Below, in pieces: positions 59,601 to 64,000 of a stretch of 64,000 nucleotides of DNA. The number at the start of each line of letters is the position of its first letter. Position 1 is the stretch's first letter. The stretch comes from Protea cynaroides (taxonomy: Eukaryota; Streptophyta; Magnoliopsida; Proteales; Proteaceae): positions 87,373,902 through 87,437,901 of the forward strand of contig CM053274.1 of assembly GCA_028583415.1 (NCBI GenBank). Direction: 5' to 3'. Below the pieces are notes generated by a model that saw only the letters and a program-made list of their open reading frames with translations, did no database searches and had not been told where the DNA came from. Made by a program: the position numbers and the translations under genes.

Positions 59601-62189
59601 TGGCTGCAGTAGAGAGATTTAGACCAGAAAAAAGAAGAGAGTTTAGCTCCTGATTTTCTGGTTGAGTCTCATAGGTTGTGAGACTCAACCGAAATATTCT
59701 GTTTTATGGTTTTCTTGTCCTTCTGTTAATTCCTTCAAGTTCTTATTATTGCATACTGAATTGCGATACCATTAAGTGCTAATTTGATCAACGAAAGCTC
59801 GTGAGATTAAAGATTAAAATCATATCGACCAGCTCTAACTAAACCAGTCCCGTTTTCAGATGATAGGTAGTTTTCAAAAAAATCACATCTCTCTCATCTG
59901 TGATCGGATCATCTCCAACTTTGGATATGTCTTCAAGTACATCCTAAAGAGTATTTCCCATCAAGTTTCAAGTGATTTCAAAGGTTAGATTTCAAGATAA
60001 GTGGTTTTCTTCATTACTTTTCTCTGCAGAATTTGTATTGGACTGAATTAAGATCATATAGCAAAGAGGGCTTGTTAATTTGACTTGCTTTGAACCCTCT
60101 TTGCCATCACATAGCATGCCCAAGAGAAACAGTCCTACCACCAGTAGATATAATAGACGCTCAGGACAATGCCCACGTCCCTGATCAGACCGCCCAACAA
60201 ACAGACACACAACTCTACTCCCACCACCCACCAACAGTGAAGACAAAACACTGACTCAAGAGAGATCCAGGGGAACCACAAATAAGAAGAAACACGTAAT
60301 TCTATTCATCTAGATGATTATGTTCTGCCTTTCTTCCTTCCATGATTGGCAGCAAATAATATATTTCATTAATTGAAACGAAGATGTGTGCTTTAAATAT
60401 AAAATCCCTATAAGCTTTGTAAAGTTTACTGTTTCGTTTCTGTAGTCTAGGTGTCACCTAGTCTTGGCTAAGTGTCACCTCGTTAGTGCTGTTTAATTTC
60501 TAGCTTTATTTAATTAGAATAGAGTTTCCTTCTTAGATTCTAACTCTTGTATTGTCGACTCCTTTTATGAGTCTTTTATTTTTTATAAGTAAAGCATGAC
60601 GTGAGGGGGAGAAATACAATTCAACATTCTCTCCCATTTCACAGTTCTCCCTCACTTCTCTTCCTCTCGATCTCTCTTCTCCTGTGTCTCTATTGCTTAC
60701 ATTATATATTGCTGAGGTCTGGTTTATACTGGTTATGTATTGTCACAAGCTTTACCCCAGTTTTAAGAAATAGCAGAAATAAAATGAAACAAAAAGTCCC
60801 TCAGTCATATTATATTCTTAACGGGAGACAACTAACTAGAACATGGCTCAGTTAAGATAAGTAATTAAGAATATATCTATAAGGACCCATTGCGCACCTC
60901 CAAGCTCTTTACAAAAAGAGACTGAAAAATGTAGTGGATTCTGGCTCCCCCAGACAATTCAGTGGTCGACATGTCCTGATTCTTTCCATCCACCCTGGAG
61001 GAAAAAGCTAAAATCGAAAGTACAGAAGAAAAGGGAGCTATAAGTATGACATTAGGCAAAACGAGGGGCAGGTTAAAAGGTATACATAGTTCCATGAAAA
61101 AAGTAGAAAGAGAAAAGAAAGAAAAGCCACAACTATAAAGGGACATTGGAGTTAGCACTAGCTGTTGACAAAAACCAGAAGCCAGAGATCTGTTATTCCC
61201 AATCATCCATAAAATGTCATCATTTAAAGGAATTAACTCAGCTCCGAAGAACTTTTTGTTGAATCATAAAAAAATAGCATATATTGAAAGACAAAACGGG
61301 CTACCAGTCAAATCAACTCCAAACCCATTTGTTTAATCATTAAAAAGCAAAAGCACATTGAAACAAAAAGGATAATGTTTCCTACAACTATTCAAGCCAA
61401 AAACAATAGATAACTACCAGAAGAAAAATTAACAAAAATAAATAGCCTAAAACATAAACAGATGGGATGGAATCATGGAAAACTTAGGCACCAAAGACTT
61501 AAATGACCATATCTCATCATCAGATTTTGCCTACGCAGCATAAGGAGTCAACTCAACTCCGATGTCATACCCATCTGATAGCTCAAATGTCAGTCCCAAA
61601 CAAAATAGGAAAGCGCCTCAAAACCAAGTGCAAAGGTAACATAGATTACAGAAATGCCACTGGATTCCATTATAGCATAATGGAAATCCGGTAATTTTAC
61701 CGACTTTTGAGTTTAAAGCCCCTTCCCTTGCTCATTTGGGGCTGAAACGTTACCAGAGAATGGGTGGAGTGTCCTCTGTCACACGGATCCACCCAAATCT
61801 ATCCATGTCTGCCACATTGCAAGTTTTTACATTTGACTCGAGTGAACTCTTAAATTTCATATACCCAGATGAAAGTTAAGGTTTGCCATAAAACCCTGGC
61901 CCTAGCTCTTACTCTGATATAACTAATAAGAGTGAAGCAACTCAATTGAGAATCCCCAAAAAGAAAACAAAGACAATTGAGTCAAGATAATTTCAAATTC
62001 AGACCAGAATCTCATAGGACAAGCAATGATTTTCATAGAAGAATAAACCAAACATAGGAAAAGTAGAAACTAAAAAAAAAAAAAAAAGAAGAGAAATTAC
62101 AAAAGAGCAGATAATTTAGAGAAATAAAAATAGAACTCACCTTCGCAAAATTTTGTCAGAATATTCAACAGAATCGTCCCTTGCTCTGC
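50669..62189 (-). CDS. DRP3: dynamin-related protein DRP3 (mitochondrial/peroxisomal fission), 3' 12 exons
   Basis: Exons (minus): 62141-62189, 60898-61007, 57689-57781, 57479-57571, 57158-57295, 55285-55401, 53723-53762, 52041-52189, 51799-51945, 51647-51699, 51306-51405 and 50669-50884. They join in phase to 434 residues. The stalk region shows TTELSGGARIHYIFQSLF, VDPCDDLTDEDIRTAIQNAT, LLDPSLQC and DYINTSHPNFIGG. A variable Ser-rich insert follows, then a GED with AVEIVVTKLLLRSYYDIV and VPKAIMHFL. These match DRP3A/B rather than DRP1, DRP2 or DRP5. DRP3 polymerises on mitochondria and peroxisomes and drives scission. The GTPase domain must lie beyond the right edge. Exon 55285-55401 has an alternative in-frame donor at 55315. 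Confidence 0.93.
52722..52827 (-). mobile_element. tRNA-derived SINE with A-tail and 12-bp target duplication
   Basis: On the minus strand the head GGGGATAGCTCAGTTGGTAAGG contains a Pol III A box and AAGTTCAAATCTCC a B box. It closes with GGGCCTACC and TGTCCC, then an A run of about 17. Flanks ACATATATATAG (52710-52721) and ACATCTATATAG (52828-52839) match at 11 of 12 positions, as expected for LINE-mediated insertion. The anticodon loop is eight bases rather than seven and the element has an A-tail, so it is not a working tRNA gene. It lies in a DRP3 intron. Confidence 0.8.
54105..54395. repeat. foldback MITE (291 bp) in a DRP3 intron
   Basis: Terminal inverted repeats CATGTTGGTGTAAGC (left) and CATGTTTGTGTAAGC (right, inverted) enclose longer arms. 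GGCTTCTG, GGATCCGACAGAATTATTTC and GCCTGCTTATG on the left mirror GAAATAATTTCATTGGATCC and GCATAAGCCTGAGAAGC on the right. A poly-C and a poly-A run lie next to the right terminus. Confidence 0.7.
56555..56664. mobile_element. 110-bp MITE with hAT-like ends
   Basis: The left end is CAAGGTTGTCGAGGCATCG. The right end, inverted, is CAAGGTTGCCATGGCGACGAG. Eight-base flanks TGCAGATC and TGCATAAC agree at 6 positions and may be an aged target duplication. The CAAGGTT terminus resembles the right end of the 1.07-kb hAT-like element in ASHR3. It lies in a DRP3 intron. Confidence 0.65.
57999..60109 (+). mobile_element. gag-only LTR retrotransposon derivative in a DRP3 intron
   Basis: A truncated 5' LTR (57999 to about 58250) and a full 3' LTR (59185-60109, 925 bp) both start TGATGCAGTCCAAGGACCAG; the latter ends CCATCA. 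A polypurine tract AAGTGGGGGGGAGT directly precedes the 3' LTR. Between them lies a gag remnant with no protease, reverse transcriptase or integrase. Flanks CAAAG (57994-57998) and CATAG (60110-60114) agree at 4 of 5 positions, a likely aged duplication. It runs antisense to DRP3. Confidence 0.82.
58274..58939 (+). pseudogene. gag remnant with CCHC zinc knuckle
   Basis: A 221-residue open frame carries CYHCNAYGHFARDC, a retroviral-type zinc knuckle (C-x2-C-x4-H-x4-C), from about 58613, followed by an acidic tail. The knuckle is the nucleic-acid-binding part of a retrotransposon capsid protein. The matrix/capsid part is missing at the start and pol is deleted downstream, so it is a relic of the enclosing element rather than a host gene. 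Confidence 0.75.
60300..60725 (+). repeat. LTR-like remnant in a DRP3 intron
   Basis: A stretch with GTGTCACCTAG/GTGTCACCTCG duplicates, TTTTATAAGTAAAGC and a CT-rich end (CTCTCCCATTTCACAG to TCTTCTCCTGTGTC) resembles the promoter-to-end organisation of the short LTRs at 37-44 kb. I could not place termini or target duplications. Confidence 0.3.
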
Positions 62190-62732
62190 CTAATTATTGA
62201 TGACATTAAAAAGGGGGGAAAATAAGTTAATAACTCAGAAACCTGAAGAACAGATGTTCCTGCATGTGTGTGTATCTGTGTACATGTTTTTTTTTTATGT
62301 ATTTATGTATGTATTTCTACATAATCTATTAAAGAATACTCAAGCAACAGCAACAGGCACGACTAATTCAAGGTCTAGTCCCATCAACCATTGCTCATTC
62401 TAGTTGAAAACATTATATGGAAAAGGACAAAAAAAAAAAAGCACTATTATGCACAGCTCTTGAGATAGCTGCCTCATGGACTCCAACACCTGGACTGAAC
62501 ATGCATGACTGTAACCTTCTCTCTATTTGACAGCAAAGAAACTTTAACTATGTCATTTATGACATTGGTCCTTCCAAATATACATACATTAAGTTTAAAG
62601 TAACAAGGAGAGCAATGACAAAGAATGGAAGAATAATGGGAGAAAAATTGCAGAGCTTATTAGGCTCAAATTCATTGATCTCAGTCATAAAAGAGCTATA
62701 TGCTTGCGTAAAGGAAATATGGCACTCTTAAT

Positions 62733-63000
62733 CATGGTTTTAAAACTCGACCGAGAAGGGTCGAGATCTCGACCCTTCTCGGTGGTCTCGACAGGGTCGA
62801 GACGAGATCACTGGTCGAAACTGGGTCTTGACCAGTCTCGACCAGTTCTCGACTGGTTCTCGACTGGTCTCGACCAGTTTCGAACTAGTCTAAGGCTTTA
62901 TATAAGAGTCTCGGTCGAGATCTCGACCGAGACTCATTTTCCTTCTCTAAACCTTCTGTTTTCTTCTCCTCCTCCATTCCTTCTTCTCCAACCTTGCATC
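62733..63000. repeat. TCGAC-rich element with two perfect palindromes
   Basis: A 32-bp perfect palindrome centred on CGAGATCTCG lies at 62751-62782 and a 30-bp one with the same centre at 62906-62935. Between them CTCGACCAGT/ACTGGTCTCG motifs repeat about eight times. A TTTATATAAG motif precedes the second palindrome. The vocabulary resembles the TCGAAAC-rich ends of the hAT-like element at 21.8 kb. Confidence 0.75.
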
Positions 63001-63340
63001 TAAGGTTCGAAAACCTCTGTTCTTCGCAAATCTCTCCATCAAAGTGCTGTTGGAGGCTCATTTTGACATATTCTTTGCAAATCTAAGGTTTCAGGTATGG
63101 TTTTTTTCCCCTCAAACTTACTTTTTTACATGAATATGTTCAATACATGTTGGTTCATCATGAAATTTATATATGTGAGAGTCATTAGGCCGATCTACAA
63201 CCTTATCCTTTCGAAATTATTTTCTTGCATATATATTTTTTATTTTGATTTTCTGTTAAAAAAATGTATTTTCCAGCAATTAAAAATTAAAAAAAAATAT
63301 GATAAATATTAATTAGATGGTATTGAAAATATTATATGAT

Positions 63341-63850
63341 GAACACCGTTGGCAGATCTACACGGCCACGGTTTCATTTTTTTTTCCTGTATATATATAT
63401 ATATTTATTTTATTTTTGTTTAAAAAAATTAAAAAATACATTTGTTAAATATTAATCAGTTTACTTTCAAAATAATATATGTTGAACACCGTTGGCCGAT
63501 CTACGCGGTCACGGTTTCAGTTTTTTTTTTCTGTACATATTTTTATTTTTATGATTTTTTTATTAATAAATCCTATTTTCCAGCAATAAAAAATTAATAA
63601 AAAAAATATTAATACTTATCTACTAGTGTTCAAAATAATATATGTTGAACATCGTTGGCCGATCTACGCGGTCACGATTTCAGTTTTTTTTTTCTGTACA
63701 TATTTTTATTTTTATGAATTTTTATTAATAAATCCTATTTTCCAGTAATAAAAAATTAATAAAAAAAATATTAATACTTATCTATTGGTGTTCAAAATAA
63801 TATATGTTGAACATCATTGACCAATCTACGGTTTCATGTTGCCGGATTAT
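63341..63850. repeat. AT-rich tandem repeat, about 162-bp unit
   Basis: GAACA(C/T)CGTTGGCCGATCTAC or a variant starts at 63341, 63484, 63647 and 63809, spacings 143, 163 and 162 bp. Each unit carries CGGTCACGGTTTCAGT, a T run and CCTATTTTCCAGCAATAAA. The outer copies are more diverged. It may continue beyond 64000. Confidence 0.85.
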
Positions 63851-64000
63851 ATTTTTCAAAAAATAAATTATTTTTATTTAATATCCAAAATTATTAATAA
63901 TATCTAAATAATTATGAAAAATTAGGAAAAATATTCTGTTTTCTTGTAACATAGTTTTAAAATTTTGAAAAGTAATTTCAATGTATTTTGAGTTGTATTC

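Larger units (their letters stand above)
62190..64000. other. probable DRP3 intron running off the right edge
   Basis: I found no exon matching the missing GTPase or middle domain of DRP3, so this is most likely one large intron. It contains palindromic TCGAC-rich DNA and an AT-rich tandem repeat, both listed separately. Confidence 0.5.

Overview
This window is nuclear DNA from a flowering plant. The genes are intron-rich with GT-AG junctions and have clear angiosperm orthologues, including the chloroplast protein TIC55 and plant-type ASHR3 and DRP3. They sit in AT-rich DNA full of LTR retrotransposons, MITE-like foldbacks and microsatellites. The sequence alone does not let me name the species. 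I rebuilt five protein-coding genes exon by exon, and all reading phases close.

Layout, left to right. (1) 1.64-3.10 kb, minus: a class I glutamine amidotransferase of the gamma-glutamyl peptidase type (4 exons, 258 aa). (2) 6.77-10.70 kb, plus: TIC55, a Rieske non-haem iron oxygenase of the chloroplast inner envelope (3 exons, 560 aa), with a 213-bp nearly pure C tract about 400 bp upstream. A decayed copy of its last 22 codons lies 0.5 kb downstream. (3) 12.62-27.01 kb, minus: ASHR3, a PHD plus AWS-SET-postSET histone methyltransferase (11 exons, 545 aa) with a 27-nt microexon and a 10-residue tandem repeat near the C-terminus. Its introns hold a 5'-truncated Ty3/gypsy element with a 2.46-kb LTR, a Pack-MULE-like element carrying pieces of an FSH-type serine hydrolase gene, and a 1.07-kb hAT-like element whose empty site survives in a neighbouring tandem duplicate. 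(4) 33.07-45.78 kb, minus: a serine incorporator (SERINC/TMS) membrane protein (6 exons, 412 aa). Its 9.3-kb first intron holds a composite of non-autonomous LTR elements, two in tandem and one inverted, plus a solo LTR with perfect 5-bp target duplications. (5) 50.67 kb to beyond the right edge, minus: DRP3, a dynamin-related GTPase for mitochondrial and peroxisomal fission. Its last 12 exons (434 aa) are here; the GTPase half lies outside the window. Its introns hold a gag-only LTR element, a SINE, a 110-bp MITE and a foldback.

The genes do not form a pathway. They are unrelated housekeeping or developmental genes, and four of five are on the minus strand. No bacterial-type system, CRISPR array or cluster is present. 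The most informative signals are the internal architecture of ASHR3, an E2F site in its promoter, and several transposon insertions with readable boundaries.
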